Positions 1-8,195 of a DNA stretch of 64,000 nt are shown here, piece by piece. The stretch's first letter is position 1; every line of letters starts with the position of its first letter. Below the pieces are notes generated by a model. The model saw only the letters and a program-made list of their open reading frames with translations. It did not search any database and was not told the origin of the DNA. The translations under genes were made by a program, and so were the position numbers. The stretch is from assembly GCF_000165485.1 (NCBI RefSeq), contig NC_014623.1, positions 7,210,893 through 7,274,892 of the forward strand, written 5' to 3'. Origin of the DNA: Stigmatella aurantiaca DW4/3-1. GTDB lineage: Bacteria > Myxococcota > Myxococcia > Myxococcales > Myxococcaceae.

Positions 1-1
1 G

Positions 2-394
2 CTGGTCACGGTCAAGGACGGCTTCGGCCGCAACTTCCTGCTGCCCCGCAAGAAGGCGGTGCTCGCCAACGAGCAGAACATCCGCCAGCTGGAGCACGAG
101 AAGTCCGTCATCACCGCGCGCAACGCCAAGCTGAAGGGCGCTGCCGAGGAGACGGCCAAGAAGATCGGCTCGGTGCAGATCGTCATCAAGCGCAAGGTGG
201 GCGAGCAGGACAAGCTGTTCGGCTCCGTCACCGCGCTGGACATCGCCGAGGCGCTCGCCGCCCAGGGCCAGCAGGTGGACCGCCGCGGGCTGCACCTGCC
301 CGAGCCCATCAAGACGGTGGGCAAGCACGAGGTGGAGCTGCGCCTGCACCGCGACGTGGTCGCCAAGATCAAGGTGGACGTGCAGCCCGAGTAG
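2..394 (+). CDS. rplI: 50S ribosomal protein L9 (5' end outside window)
   Basis: This is the C-terminal part of ribosomal protein L9, a large-subunit protein that binds 23S rRNA through its N-terminal domain. The frame is open from base 2. It carries the end of the conserved N-domain (VKDGFGRNFLLP), then the long connecting helix rich in Lys, Glu and Ala, then the C-terminal domain (GSVTALDIAEAL, LPEPIKTVGKHEVELRLH). Only the first 15 or so residues seem to be missing. A strong terminator follows 25 bases after the stop, so the transcript probably ends before dnaB. The identification is firm; the start lies outside the window. Confidence 0.97.
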   Translation: MVTVKDGFGRNFLLPRKKAVLANEQNIRQLEHEKSVITARNAKLKGAAEETAKKIGSVQIVIKRKVGEQDKLFGSVTALDIAEALAAQGQQVDRRGLHLPEPIKTVGKHEVELRLHRDVVAKIKVDVQPE

Positions 395-418
395 TGGGCC
401 ATCCCACCTTTGAGTTCC

Positions 419-458
419 GAGGGCCGCCCGGGCTTCACCGGGCGGCCCTCTTCTTTTG
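419..458 (+). terminator. Rho-independent terminator after rplI
   Basis: A perfect 13-bp stem (419-431 pairing with 438-450) with a 6-base loop is followed by a T-rich run at 451-458. This is a textbook intrinsic terminator between rplI and dnaB. Confidence 0.92.
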
Positions 459-489
459 TCAGGGCAGCCTGTAAACTGGGTCCGCAGCC

Positions 490-1869
490 ATGTCCAACAT
501 CCTTGATGGTCGGGAAGGTCGGCGGGTCCACGAGGATCTCGCCGCGGAGCGCGCGGTGCTGGGTGCCGTGCTGGCCGACAACAGCCTCATCGCCAGCGTG
601 GCGGAGGTCGTCGCCTCGGACGACTTCTCCAGCCCGGCCCACTCGGCCATCTTCGCGGCGATGCTCAAGCTGGACGGCTCCCAGCGGTCGGTGGACCACC
701 TGACCCTGTCCGAGGAGCTGAAGGTGCTGGGGCAGCTGGCCGCGGTGGGCGGCCCCGCGTACCTCATGACGCTGGACCAGGTGGTTCCGCTGGCCAGCAA
801 CGCCGTGCAGTACGCCAAGATCGTCAGCGACCAGGCCATCCGGCGGCGCCTGGCCGTGGTGGGCCGAGAAATCCTGGAGATGGCCAGCCAGGAGACGGGC
901 GACGTGGAGGTCGTCGTCGACGAGGCGGCGCGCAAGATGTTCCTCCTGGCCGAGAAGCGCCGCGAAGGCGACCTGCTCCCGGTCAGCGACTTGATGGAGC
1001 AGACGCTCAACCTGCTCGACAAGATGAAAGCCTCGTCCTCGGGCGTGACGGGCCTGTCCACCGGCTACGTGGACCTGGACATGCAGCTCACCGGGCTGCA
1101 CGCCGGCGAGCTCATCATCCTCGCGGCCCGTCCGGGCATCGGCAAGACGTCGCTGGCGATGAACATCGCCATGCACGCCGCCCTGGAAGAGGAGCCCAAG
1201 GCGGTGGCCATCTTCAGCCTGGAAATGCCCGCGGACCAGTTGCTGATGCGCCTGCTGGCCTCCAGCGCGCGCGTGGACATGAAGAAGCTGCGCGGCGGCC
1301 GGCTCACGCAGCATGACGAGGAGAAGTTCCAGGAGATGGCGGGCAAGCTCTACAACGCCCCCATCTACATCGACGACTCGGGCGGCCTGTCCCCGTTCGA
1401 CTTGCGCGCCAAGGCGCGGCGGCTCAAGCAGAAGGACTCGCGGCTGTCGCTCATCGTCATCGACTACCTCCAGCTCATGCACCAGAAGGGCAAGGTGGAG
1501 AGCCGCCAGTTGGAGGTGAGTGAAATCTCCCGTGGCCTCAAGCAGCTCGCCAAGGAGCTGGAGGTGCCCATCATCGCCCTCAGCCAGCTCAACCGAAAGG
1601 TGGAGGAGCGCAAGGGAGGCAAGCCCATGCTCAGCGACCTGCGCGAGTCGGGCTCCATCGAGCAGGACGCGGACGTGGTGATGTTCATCCACCGCGAGGA
1701 GCAGGAGGAAGGCGGAGACGGCGGAGGCGGCGGCCGCTCGAGCACCGTCATCCCCGTGGAGCTGATCATCGCCAAGCAGCGCAACGGCCCCGTGGGCTCG
1801 ATCGATCTCGTCTTCCTCTCGGAGTTCACACGCTTCGAGAGCCGCGCCCGGGGAGACTTCCAGCAATAG
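490..1869 (+). CDS. dnaB: Replicative DNA helicase DnaB
   Basis: DnaB is the hexameric 5'-3' helicase that unwinds DNA at the replication fork. The 459-residue protein has the usual N-terminal helical domain (about 10-110), a linker, and a RecA-like ATPase domain. Visible motifs are the Walker A sequence ARPGIGKTS near residue 213, IVIDYLQLM (Walker B), LSQLNRKVE and DLRESGSIEQDADVV. Length is normal. One oddity is a glycine-rich stretch (EEGGDGGGGGRS) just before ELIIAKQRNGP, where family members usually have a short polar loop. No strong ribosome-binding site precedes the ATG. The rplI-dnaB neighbourhood is a common bacterial arrangement. The 3' end converges on the ThiD-like gene with 13 bases between. 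Confidence 0.96.
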   Translation: MSNILDGREGRRVHEDLAAERAVLGAVLADNSLIASVAEVVASDDFSSPAHSAIFAAMLKLDGSQRSVDHLTLSEELKVLGQLAAVGGPAYLMTLDQVVPLASNAVQYAKIVSDQAIRRRLAVVGREILEMASQETGDVEVVVDEAARKMFLLAEKRREGDLLPVSDLMEQTLNLLDKMKASSSGVTGLSTGYVDLDMQLTGLHAGELIILAARPGIGKTSLAMNIAMHAALEEEPKAVAIFSLEMPADQLLMRLLASSARVDMKKLRGGRLTQHDEEKFQEMAGKLYNAPIYIDDSGGLSPFDLRAKARRLKQKDSRLSLIVIDYLQLMHQKGKVESRQLEVSEISRGLKQLAKELEVPIIALSQLNRKVEERKGGKPMLSDLRESGSIEQDADVVMFIHREEQEEGGDGGGGGRSSTVIPVELIIAKQRNGPVGSIDLVFLSEFTRFESRARGDFQQ

Positions 1870-1882
1870 CGCCGGCGCCCTC

Positions 1883-2614
1883 TCAGCGGCCCGTCTGAAT
1901 GTACCGGGTCACGAAGGCCTTGGCCCGGCGCGCGGCGGCGGCCACGGAGCGTCCCTTCCCCAGCTCCGCCGCGAAGGCCGAGGCCAGCCGGCACCCCGTT
2001 CCCCGCAGCCCCGGAAGCCGGGCCACGCGGGCTCCCTTCAACAGCCGGGTCTGGCCGGGCAGGCACAGCACATCCACGGCCCCCTGGGGCCGGTGTCCGC
2101 CCTTCACGAACACCGCCCCGAAACCAAGGGAGACCAGCCGCTGGCCCGCCTCCGTGGCCTCCTCCACCGTGCGCACCTCGGGCAGCCCCAGCAGCCACGC
2201 GGCCTCCCCCAGGTTGGGGGTGAGCACGACGCGAGGCCCCGCCAACGCCAGGTAATGCCGGGCGGACAGGCGCGAGAGCGGCTCGCCCCGCGAACTCCTC
2301 ACGACCGGATCCACCACCCACCAGGCCTCCACGTCCCGCAGCGCTTCACGCAAGGCCTTCAACCGGAGGACATCCGGCACCACCCCCAGCTTCACCGCGT
2401 GCAGGGGACCCAGCTCCCGCGCCGCGGCCACCTGGGCGCGCAGCATCCGCGCGGAGGTGGGCTCGGTCTGGAACGTGGTGACCCCCTGCGCCGTCTGCAC
2501 GGTGGGAACGGCCACCGGCGCCGCCCCCAGGGCCCGCACCGTGGAGAGGTCCGCCAGCAGGCCGGCCCGGCCCGTGGGCTCGTGGCCCGCGAGCAGCAAG
2601 ACTCGAGGAAGCAC
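1883..2614 (-). CDS. ThiD-like hydroxymethylpyrimidine/phosphomethylpyrimidine kinase
   Basis: This is a ribokinase-fold kinase of the ThiD type, which phosphorylates hydroxymethylpyrimidine and its phosphate for thiamine synthesis. Visible motifs are GRAGLLADL near the N-terminus, TAQGVTTF, DPVVRSS, LTPNLGEAAWLLG, VFVKGGH and GLRGTGCRLASA; the last holds the anion-hole and catalytic-Cys region. I chose the GTG at 2614 (243 residues) because it lies 2 bases after the stop of the preceding gene and directly precedes the first core strand. A longer frame to 2707 overlaps the neighbour. The usual GGAG in the first motif reads GRAG, so substrate preference could differ from canonical ThiD. It is probably co-transcribed with the amidotransferase upstream. 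No other thiamine gene is nearby. Confidence 0.82.
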   Translation of the reverse strand: MLPRVLLLAGHEPTGRAGLLADLSTVRALGAAPVAVPTVQTAQGVTTFQTEPTSARMLRAQVAAARELGPLHAVKLGVVPDVLRLKALREALRDVEAWWVVDPVVRSSRGEPLSRLSARHYLALAGPRVVLTPNLGEAAWLLGLPEVRTVEEATEAGQRLVSLGFGAVFVKGGHRPQGAVDVLCLPGQTRLLKGARVARLPGLRGTGCRLASAFAAELGKGRSVAAAARRAKAFVTRYIQTGR

Positions 2615-2616
2615 GC

Positions 2617-3384
2617 TCACCGCCGGTGGTCGCGCGCTTTTTGGATGAAGACCTTGTAGAGGCCGCCGTGCACCGGAAGGTTGTTCAGCATGTACTCCGG
2701 GTGCCACTGCACACCCACCGCGAAGAGGTGGGCGCTGGACTCGATGGCCTCGATGACGCCATCGGAGGAGACGGCGCTCACGGTCACCTGGGGCCCTGGC
2801 TTCTTCACGGCCTGGTGGTGCGTGGAGTTCACCATGAGCTGGCCGCGCCCCACGGCTTCCGCGAGCAGCGAGCCCTCGCGGACATCCACCGGATGCTGCG
2901 GCTGGGTGCGGTCATGCTTCTGCTCGTGCTCGCGGGCCTCGGGCAACTCACGGGCGATGTCCTGGTGGAGCGTGCCGCCCAGCACCACGTTGAGCAGCTG
3001 CATGCCGCCACAGATGCCCAAGACCGGCATGTTGCGCTTGAGCGCCGCGCGCATGATCGCGGTCTCGAACGAGGTCCGCCCTTCCTTCAGCGCGCCCATC
3101 CCCTCCCCTGGAGTCTCCCCATACGCCTCGGCGGGAATGTCGAAGGCCCCCCCCGTGACGAGCAGCCCGGAGACGCGGTCCAGGTACGCCTCCACGCACA
3201 ACGGATCCTCCGTGTACGGCAGCACGAAGGGCAGGCCTCCGGAGCGCAGCACCGCGTCCGCATACGGCACCTTCAGCTCATAGCGGGCAAAGGGGGCTTC
3301 CGGGGAAGCGTCGATCCAATCGGGGGTGATGCCGATGTTGGGCCGGCGCGGGGGCAACCCGTGGTGTCTCGGAGGGTGCGTCAT
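2617..3384 (-). CDS. Class I glutamine amidotransferase-like hydrolase (peptidase C26, PuuD type)
   Basis: This 255-residue protein belongs to the gamma-glutamyl-gamma-aminobutyrate hydrolase/C26 family, cytoplasmic hydrolases of gamma-glutamyl compounds. The nucleophile elbow GICGGMQLLNV supplies the catalytic Cys, and WHPEY near the C-terminus supplies the His-Glu pair. VTGGAFDIP and STHHQAV are also typical. A polyamine role (PuuD) is only one possibility; no other putrescine genes are visible. The downstream ThiD-like gene starts 2 bases after this stop, so the two are almost certainly translated together. The ATG at 3384 gives a normal length. Confidence 0.85.
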   Translation of the reverse strand: MTHPPRHHGLPPRRPNIGITPDWIDASPEAPFARYELKVPYADAVLRSGGLPFVLPYTEDPLCVEAYLDRVSGLLVTGGAFDIPAEAYGETPGEGMGALKEGRTSFETAIMRAALKRNMPVLGICGGMQLLNVVLGGTLHQDIARELPEAREHEQKHDRTQPQHPVDVREGSLLAEAVGRGQLMVNSTHHQAVKKPGPQVTVSAVSSDGVIEAIESSAHLFAVGVQWHPEYMLNNLPVHGGLYKVFIQKARDHRR

Positions 3385-3506
3385 GAAGGGTCCTCGAGGC
3401 TATTTCCCCACCGGCCCGTGTCAAACGAGGCCTCCGGGGAAGGAGCGCGGGGAAGCGAAAGGCGATCTGAGACGTTCATCGGCTCCCAGAGGCAGGATGG
3501 GCGGCG

Positions 3507-3532
3507 TTGACAGATGGTCCCTCTGCTATAAG
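3507..3532 (+). promoter_or_regulatory. Candidate sigma-70-type promoter for the 3572-4826 operon
   Basis: A perfect TTGACA lies at 3507-3512 and TATAAG at 3527-3532. The 14-base spacing is short, so this is a candidate only. It sits 40 bases before the first gene of the operon. Confidence 0.4.
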
Positions 3533-3571
3533 GTGACGGGCCCTTTTCCAAGAGATTCCGAGGATTTGAAC

Positions 3572-3883
3572 ATGGCGGACACGCTGGACCCGAAGCACCT
3601 CGATAAGCGCACCGCGGAGCGTTACCTGCGCAGCGGGCAGTTGAACGAGGATGCATACGCTCGCCACCTCAAGGACCTGCCGGACGCGGCCGACAAGGCA
3701 GTCCCCGTGGAGACGGCGATGGATGGCGAGGAGTTCTTCGACGACGAGGACGACGATCTCGAGAACGATGGCGTCGAGACCGCGGCGGACGAGACGGCGA
3801 GCGAAGCGGCGGACGAAGAAGACGGCGAAGAGGAAGACGAGGCCGCGGAAGAGGACACCACGGAGGACGCTGAAAACCCATGA
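3572..3883 (+). CDS. Small highly acidic protein of unknown function
   Basis: A 103-residue cytoplasmic protein with a basic-acidic N-terminal half (MADTLDPKHLDKRTAERYL) and an extremely acidic tail: after about residue 50 it is mostly Asp and Glu. I recognise no family. The ATG at 3572 is chosen because GAGGA lies 8 bases upstream; the open frame continues further upstream without a better start. Its stop overlaps the DUF1844 gene by 4 bases, so the two are translationally coupled. Acidic tails of this kind occur in proteins that bind ribosomes, RNA polymerase or nucleic-acid-binding partners, but nothing here proves that. Confidence 0.75.
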   Translation: MADTLDPKHLDKRTAERYLRSGQLNEDAYARHLKDLPDAADKAVPVETAMDGEEFFDDEDDDLENDGVETAADETASEAADEEDGEEEDEAAEEDTTEDAENP

Positions 3884-4191
3884 CCGACGAGAAGCGGGGA
3901 GAGACGTTCGTGATGCGGGGCGAGACGCAGCCCACGGGAAGTGAGGCCCCCATCGCCTTCACGACCTTCATCATCGGGCTGGCCTCCTCCGCTCTCATCC
4001 ACCTGGGAGACACGCCCAATCCCGAGACGGGCCTCACCGAGCGCAACGTGGAGATGGCCCGTCAGAGCCTGGATCTGCTGGCGATGCTGCGCGAGAAGAC
4101 CCGGGGCAACCTCACCGCGGAGGAGGAGAAGCTGTTCAACACCCTCCTCACCGACCTGCGCCTGCGCTTCGTGGAGGCAAGCAAGCGGTGA
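3880..4191 (+). CDS. DUF1844 family protein
   Basis: A 103-residue protein matching the DUF1844 pattern, a small family common in Deltaproteobacteria and Myxococcota. Visible family features are FTTFIIGLASSALIHLGD, then NPETGLTERN and LLAMLREKTRGNLT, ending in LLTDLRLRFVEA. Its molecular function is unknown. The start overlaps the previous gene by ATGA, and its stop overlaps the next gene's GTG start by 4 bases. The three genes 3572-4826 are therefore one coupled operon. Confidence 0.85.
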   Translation: MTDEKRGETFVMRGETQPTGSEAPIAFTTFIIGLASSALIHLGDTPNPETGLTERNVEMARQSLDLLAMLREKTRGNLTAEEEKLFNTLLTDLRLRFVEASKR

Positions 4192-4826
4192 GCGCGCCCC
4201 CTGCCCCGCGAAAGAGCCTGCCCCGTGGCGTCCACATCGCGGCGGTGCTGTGCCTCATCCTGTCCGGACTGACCGGGATGTTCGCGGCGGTCGAGGCCAC
4301 CAACCTCACCCACCTGTCCGACCTCCGGGATGAGGCCCCCCCGCGCATGAGCGTGCTCGGGGACCCGGCCGTCATCGAGCGCGTGGTGCAGGCGCAGATC
4401 TCCGCCCTGGAGCCCATGCGGGAGCCCCGCTCCCTGATTCTGGGCGCGCTGGCGGTGGCGTGCGCGTTCACCTTCGTGGCCGCGGGCCGGATCCTCCGCC
4501 CCGGGGGACTGCCGCTGGAGGGCATGCGCCGGTTGCTGGGAGGCGCCGCCATCGCTGCGGCCGTCCTGCGCACCATCGATGGCGCCCAGTGGATGGTCGT
4601 CGTCAAGCGCGTGGGGGTCGTCATGGCCGAGGCCATGGGCTCCCTGCCCGAGTTCCAGCACCCCACGGCCGCCGAGCAGGTGAAGAGCACGGTTCCCGTG
4701 TTGATGTCGGCGGGCACGCTGGCCCAGACGATCTTCGTCGCCGGCGCCTTCGTGCTCATCGGCCAGTACTTCCGCAGCGACCGCGTCCGCGAGGCCGTGA
4801 CGGCCCAGGATGGGCCCACCGAGTAG
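4188..4826 (+). CDS. Four-span integral membrane protein, unknown
   Basis: A 212-residue protein with four hydrophobic segments (about residues 15-37, 82-103, 115-140 and 175-198) and a 45-residue hydrophilic loop after the first. No family was recognised. Start is the GTG overlapping the DUF1844 stop, which indicates coupled translation. The location suggests an inner-membrane partner of the two small cytoplasmic proteins upstream, but this is inference from gene order alone. Confidence 0.7.
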   Translation: MSAPPAPRKSLPRGVHIAAVLCLILSGLTGMFAAVEATNLTHLSDLRDEAPPRMSVLGDPAVIERVVQAQISALEPMREPRSLILGALAVACAFTFVAAGRILRPGGLPLEGMRRLLGGAAIAAAVLRTIDGAQWMVVVKRVGVVMAEAMGSLPEFQHPTAAEQVKSTVPVLMSAGTLAQTIFVAGAFVLIGQYFRSDRVREAVTAQDGPTE

Positions 4827-4847
4827 CCTCCCGGCCCGGGGCACCGC

Positions 4848-5468
4848 CTACCGCTTCTGGCGCCGGTCCCCCACCACCCGGGCAGGCACCCCGGCGACGA
4901 TGGCCCACTCGGGCACGTCCCGGGTCACCACGGCGCCCATGGCCACCACCGCATGGTCTCCCACCGTTACCCCATCGGTGACCCCCGCGTTGGCGCCAAT
5001 CCACACGTCCGCCCCCACGCGAATGCCCCGTGACGTCACCGGTTGCTCCCGGATGGGCCTGTCCGGCGCCAGGCCATGGTTGAAGGCGTAGAGGGCCGCC
5101 CCCGTGGCGATGCGCGTGCCGTCCCCGATGTGAATGCCTCCCACTCCCCCATCGAGGCTGGCGCGGGCGTTGACGCTCACGCCCCGCCCCAGCACCACGG
5201 GGCCGTGGATGAACGCATCGGCCGCGATGCTCGAGCCTGAACCGATGACGAGCGTGCGGCCAGGCTCGGCGAACAGACGCGCCTCGGGGGCCACGAAGCA
5301 CCCCTCCGCGATCTCGATGGTCTCCAGTTCCATGAAGCGGGCCTGGACTTCCCGCTGCCAGGCTTCGGCCCAACCCCGGTGACGGGGCTTCAGCGAGAAG
5401 TACAACCAGGGCATCCACGAGAGCCGTCGCTTGTGCTGCTCGCGCCGGCGAGCGTCCCGGTCATCCAC
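4848..5468 (-). CDS. Left-handed beta-helix acyltransferase (maltose/galactoside O-acetyltransferase type)
   Basis: A 206-residue protein with hexapeptide repeats that build a left-handed beta-helix, as in LacA/Maa/WbbJ-like O-acyltransferases using acyl-CoA. Repeats run from about residue 60 (VIGSGSSIAADAF, VVLGRGVSVNARA, IHIGDGTRIATGA) to the C-terminal VWIGANAGVTDGVTVGDHAVV and WAIVAGVPARVV. The NHGLAPD segment carries the His usually assigned as the catalytic base. The acceptor sugar or lipid cannot be read from sequence. It lies 7 bases after the FHA gene on the same strand, so the two may be one transcript. Confidence 0.82.
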   Translation of the reverse strand: MDDRDARRREQHKRRLSWMPWLYFSLKPRHRGWAEAWQREVQARFMELETIEIAEGCFVAPEARLFAEPGRTLVIGSGSSIAADAFIHGPVVLGRGVSVNARASLDGGVGGIHIGDGTRIATGAALYAFNHGLAPDRPIREQPVTSRGIRVGADVWIGANAGVTDGVTVGDHAVVAMGAVVTRDVPEWAIVAGVPARVVGDRRQKR

Positions 5469-5474
5469 GGCGCC

Positions 5475-6017
5475 TCACCGCACGGGACTGCCCGGGAGCC
5501 CTCCCGGACGGGACTGGACCATGCGGGTGAAGACCCAGTCCACGAAGGGCTCGGGCAGCAGGAAGAGCACCCGCACCTCCCCAAAGCCCAAGCTCACCCC
5601 ATTCGTCAGCGGCGCGGGCAGCCGGGGGCTCACGCGGGCGCCATCCACGAAGGTGCCGTTCTGGCTCTCCGCATCGTTCAGGTACCACACACCGGTCCGC
5701 TCCTCCTGCTGGAAGGAGGCATGGAAGCGGCTCACCGTGGAGTCATCCAGCATGATGTCATTGTTGGCGGCCCGCCCCACGGTGATGCCGAACGCCAGCC
5801 CCGAAGGCCGGGCGTGCTCGACCTTGCGCACCTCGAAGATGAGCGGATCCGACGACGTGGGGCGCTGAGAACAGACCCCGGAGTGGGTGACCCATTGCAG
5901 CTCATGCGCCTGCGCGGGAGGTGTCTCCCACACCAGCAAGGGCGAGCGCACTTGCACGAGAAAGCCGGCCCGATCCGTCAACACACTCCGGGCCGCGGCG
6001 GAAAAATGGATTGGCAA
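5475..6017 (-). CDS. FHA-domain protein
   Basis: A 180-residue protein with a forkhead-associated (phosphothreonine-binding) domain in the C-terminal half: ITVGRAANNDIMLDD, STVSRFHASF and ESQNGTFVDGARV hold the Arg, Ser-Arg-His and Asn residues that contact phosphopeptide. The first 70 residues match nothing I know. FHA proteins read Ser/Thr-kinase signals, which are abundant in myxobacteria, but no kinase is adjacent. The ATG at 6017 follows a plausible leader with a perfect TATAAT at 6135-6140 on the minus strand. Confidence 0.88.
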   Translation of the reverse strand: MPIHFSAAARSVLTDRAGFLVQVRSPLLVWETPPAQAHELQWVTHSGVCSQRPTSSDPLIFEVRKVEHARPSGLAFGITVGRAANNDIMLDDSTVSRFHASFQQEERTGVWYLNDAESQNGTFVDGARVSPRLPAPLTNGVSLGFGEVRVLFLLPEPFVDWVFTRMVQSRPGGLPGSPVR

Positions 6018-6134
6018 AGGCGCCGTCCCCTTCGCTCCCGGCCCAGTCGGGAGACTTGTGTGACCTGAGCGGGCCCTCCCCTCTTCGAGGGCAAGGGCTC
6101 ACCCATCCGCGAACGATTGCGCTGGGCAGATCCG

Positions 6135-6140
6135 ATTATA
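6135..6140 (-). promoter_or_regulatory. Candidate -10 element for the FHA gene
   Basis: The minus strand reads TATAAT exactly, about 115 bases upstream of the FHA start. No clear TTGACA lies 16-18 bases further upstream, so the call is tentative. Confidence 0.35.
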
Positions 6141-6178
6141 GAGAAAACCTCGGACGCAGGGCCAGCCAGGGCGCTCGT

Positions 6179-7030
6179 TCACGCATTCAGCGCCGCGGCG
6201 TGGTGGCGCAGGTGGTCCTCCATGAAGGTGGAAACGAAAAAGTAACTGTGGTCATAACCCTCTTGCATCCGCAGTGTGATTGGCTGCCCTGCGGCCACAC
6301 AGGCGTCTCGAAGCTGATCCGGCAGGAGCTGCTCGGTGAGGAACTTGTCCCGCGTGCCCTGATCCACGAGCAGCGGGGGCAAGGGCTGGCGCAGCGAGCG
6401 GACCAGCTCGCTGGCGTCCCAGGCCTTCCACACCTCGGAGTCCGGGCCGAGATATCCCCCGAACGCCTTCTGTCCCCAGGGGCTGCGGATGGGCGCCGCG
6501 ATGGGGGCAAACGCGGAGACCGAACGGTACCGGCCCGGCTGGCGGAGCGCACAGACGAGCGCCCCATGGCCCCCCATGGAGTGGCCGAAGATGCCCTCGC
6601 GATCCGCGCGGGCCGGCAGGTGCGCGGCCACCAGCGCGGGCAACTCCTGGGTGACATACGTGAACATGCGGTAGCGCGAGGACCAGGGCGCCTGGGTGGC
6701 ATCCACATAGAACCCCGCCCCGGTGCCGAAATCCCAGGCATCGTCCTCGCCTGGGATGCCCGCGCCGCGGGGGCTGGTGTCCGGCGCCACGAGCATCACC
6801 CCCAGCTCCGCGGCGAGCCGCTGCGCGCCCCCCTTGGCGAGAAAGGTCTCCTCCGTGCAAGTGAGCCCCGCGAGGTAATAGAGCACTGGCACCTTGCGGG
6901 ACGCGGCCTGGGGCGGCGTGAAGACGCCAAAGCGCATCTCCCCCCCGCAGGCCTGCGAGGCGTGACGGTAGAAGGCCACGCTGCCACCGAAGCAGCGGTG
7001 TTCCGACGCGAGCGTCAGGGGCGCCGTCAT
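6179..7030 (-). CDS. fghA: S-formylglutathione hydrolase
   Basis: FghA hydrolyses S-formylglutathione to formate and glutathione, the second step of glutathione-dependent formaldehyde detoxification. The 283-residue protein has the esterase-D fold: YYLAGLTCTEETF, nucleophile motif GHSMGGHGAL, an Asp in LLVDQGTRDKF and a His in GYDHSYFF. The ATG at 7030 is chosen because it starts 2 bases after the adhC stop and gives the usual family length; the frame stays open upstream only as a shadow of adhC. It is almost certainly co-transcribed with adhC. Confidence 0.95.
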   Translation of the reverse strand: MTAPLTLASEHRCFGGSVAFYRHASQACGGEMRFGVFTPPQAASRKVPVLYYLAGLTCTEETFLAKGGAQRLAAELGVMLVAPDTSPRGAGIPGEDDAWDFGTGAGFYVDATQAPWSSRYRMFTYVTQELPALVAAHLPARADREGIFGHSMGGHGALVCALRQPGRYRSVSAFAPIAAPIRSPWGQKAFGGYLGPDSEVWKAWDASELVRSLRQPLPPLLVDQGTRDKFLTEQLLPDQLRDACVAAGQPITLRMQEGYDHSYFFVSTFMEDHLRHHAAALNA

Positions 7031-7032
7031 GC

Positions 7033-8142
7033 TCAGTACCTCACCACGCTGCGGATCGACTCCCCCCGGTGCATCATGTCGAAGGCCTGCTGGATGCCCT
7101 CCAGCGGCACCGTGTGGGTGATGAGCGGATCGATCTGGATCTTCCCCTCCATGTACCAGTCCACGATGCGAGGCACGTCGGTGCGGCCGCGCGCGCCACC
7201 GAAGGCCGAGCCCTTCCAGACGCGGCCGGTGACGAGCTGGAAGGGGCGCGTGCTGATCTCCTGCCCCGCGGCCGCCACGCCGATGATGATGCTCTCGCCC
7301 CAGCCCTTGTGGCAACACTCCAGGGCCTGCCGCATCGTCTGCACGTTGCCGATGCACTCGAAGCTGTAGTCCGCCCCACCCCGGGTGAGATCCACCAGGT
7401 ACTTCACGAGATCGCCCTCGACCTCCTTGGGGTTCACGAAGTGCGTCATGCCGAGCTTCGTGGCGAGCTCGCGCCGCGCGGGGTTGATGTCCACCCCGAT
7501 GATCATGTTCGCGCCCACCATGCGCGCGCCCTGCACCACGTTGAGGCCGATGCCCCCCAGGCCGAAGACGACCACGTTGCTGCCGGGCTTCACCTGGGCG
7601 GTGTAGACGACGGCGCCAATGCCGGTCGTCACCCCACAGCCGATGTAGCAGACCTTCTCGAAGGGCGCGTCCTCGCGGATCTTCGCCACGGCGATCTCCG
7701 GAAGCACCGTGTACTGGGCGAAGGTGGAGGTCCCCATGTAGTGGTGAATGGGCGTCTTGCCGAGCTTGAAGCGGCTCGTGCCATCCGGCATCAGCCCCTG
7801 GCCCTGCGTCTGGCGGATGGCCTGACAGAGGTTCGTCCTGCGCGACAGGCAGTACTCACATTGCCGGCACTCCGGCGTGTAGAGCGGAATGACGTGGTCT
7901 CCCCGCTTCACCGAGGTGACGCCAGCCCCCACATCCACCACCACCCCAGCCCCTTCGTGGCCGAGAATGGCCGGAAAGAGCCCCTCGGGATCCTTGCCCG
8001 AGAGGGTGTAGTCGTCGGTGTGGCAGACCCCCGTGGCCTTCAGCTCCACGAGCACCTCCCCCGCCCTGGGCCCTTCGAGCTGCACCGTCTCGATGCGCAA
8101 GGGCTTGCCCGCCTCGAACGCGACCGCCGCGCGAACGTCCAT
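7033..8142 (-). CDS. adhC: S-(hydroxymethyl)glutathione dehydrogenase / class III alcohol dehydrogenase
   Basis: This NAD-dependent, zinc-containing dehydrogenase (also called FrmA) oxidises S-hydroxymethylglutathione to S-formylglutathione. The 369-residue length is exactly typical. Visible features are [15 protein letters not shown] (catalytic zinc Cys), GHEGAGVV, the structural zinc lobe [15 protein letters not shown], and the NAD site [15 protein letters not shown]. The ATG at 8142 has GGAGAG about 5 bases upstream; longer open frame beyond it is antisense to the sirtuin region. The product feeds the directly downstream FghA. Confidence 0.96.
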   Translation of the reverse strand: MDVRAAVAFEAGKPLRIETVQLEGPRAGEVLVELKATGVCHTDDYTLSGKDPEGLFPAILGHEGAGVVVDVGAGVTSVKRGDHVIPLYTPECRQCEYCLSRRTNLCQAIRQTQGQGLMPDGTSRFKLGKTPIHHYMGTSTFAQYTVLPEIAVAKIREDAPFEKVCYIGCGVTTGIGAVVYTAQVKPGSNVVVFGLGGIGLNVVQGARMVGANMIIGVDINPARRELATKLGMTHFVNPKEVEGDLVKYLVDLTRGGADYSFECIGNVQTMRQALECCHKGWGESIIIGVAAAGQEISTRPFQLVTGRVWKGSAFGGARGRTDVPRIVDWYMEGKIQIDPLITHTVPLEGIQQAFDMMHRGESIRSVVRY

Positions 8143-8195
8143 GGTCTCTCCGCTGCCGTTGGCCCTTCCGGAAGTGGAAGGCGCCCAAGGAGGAA

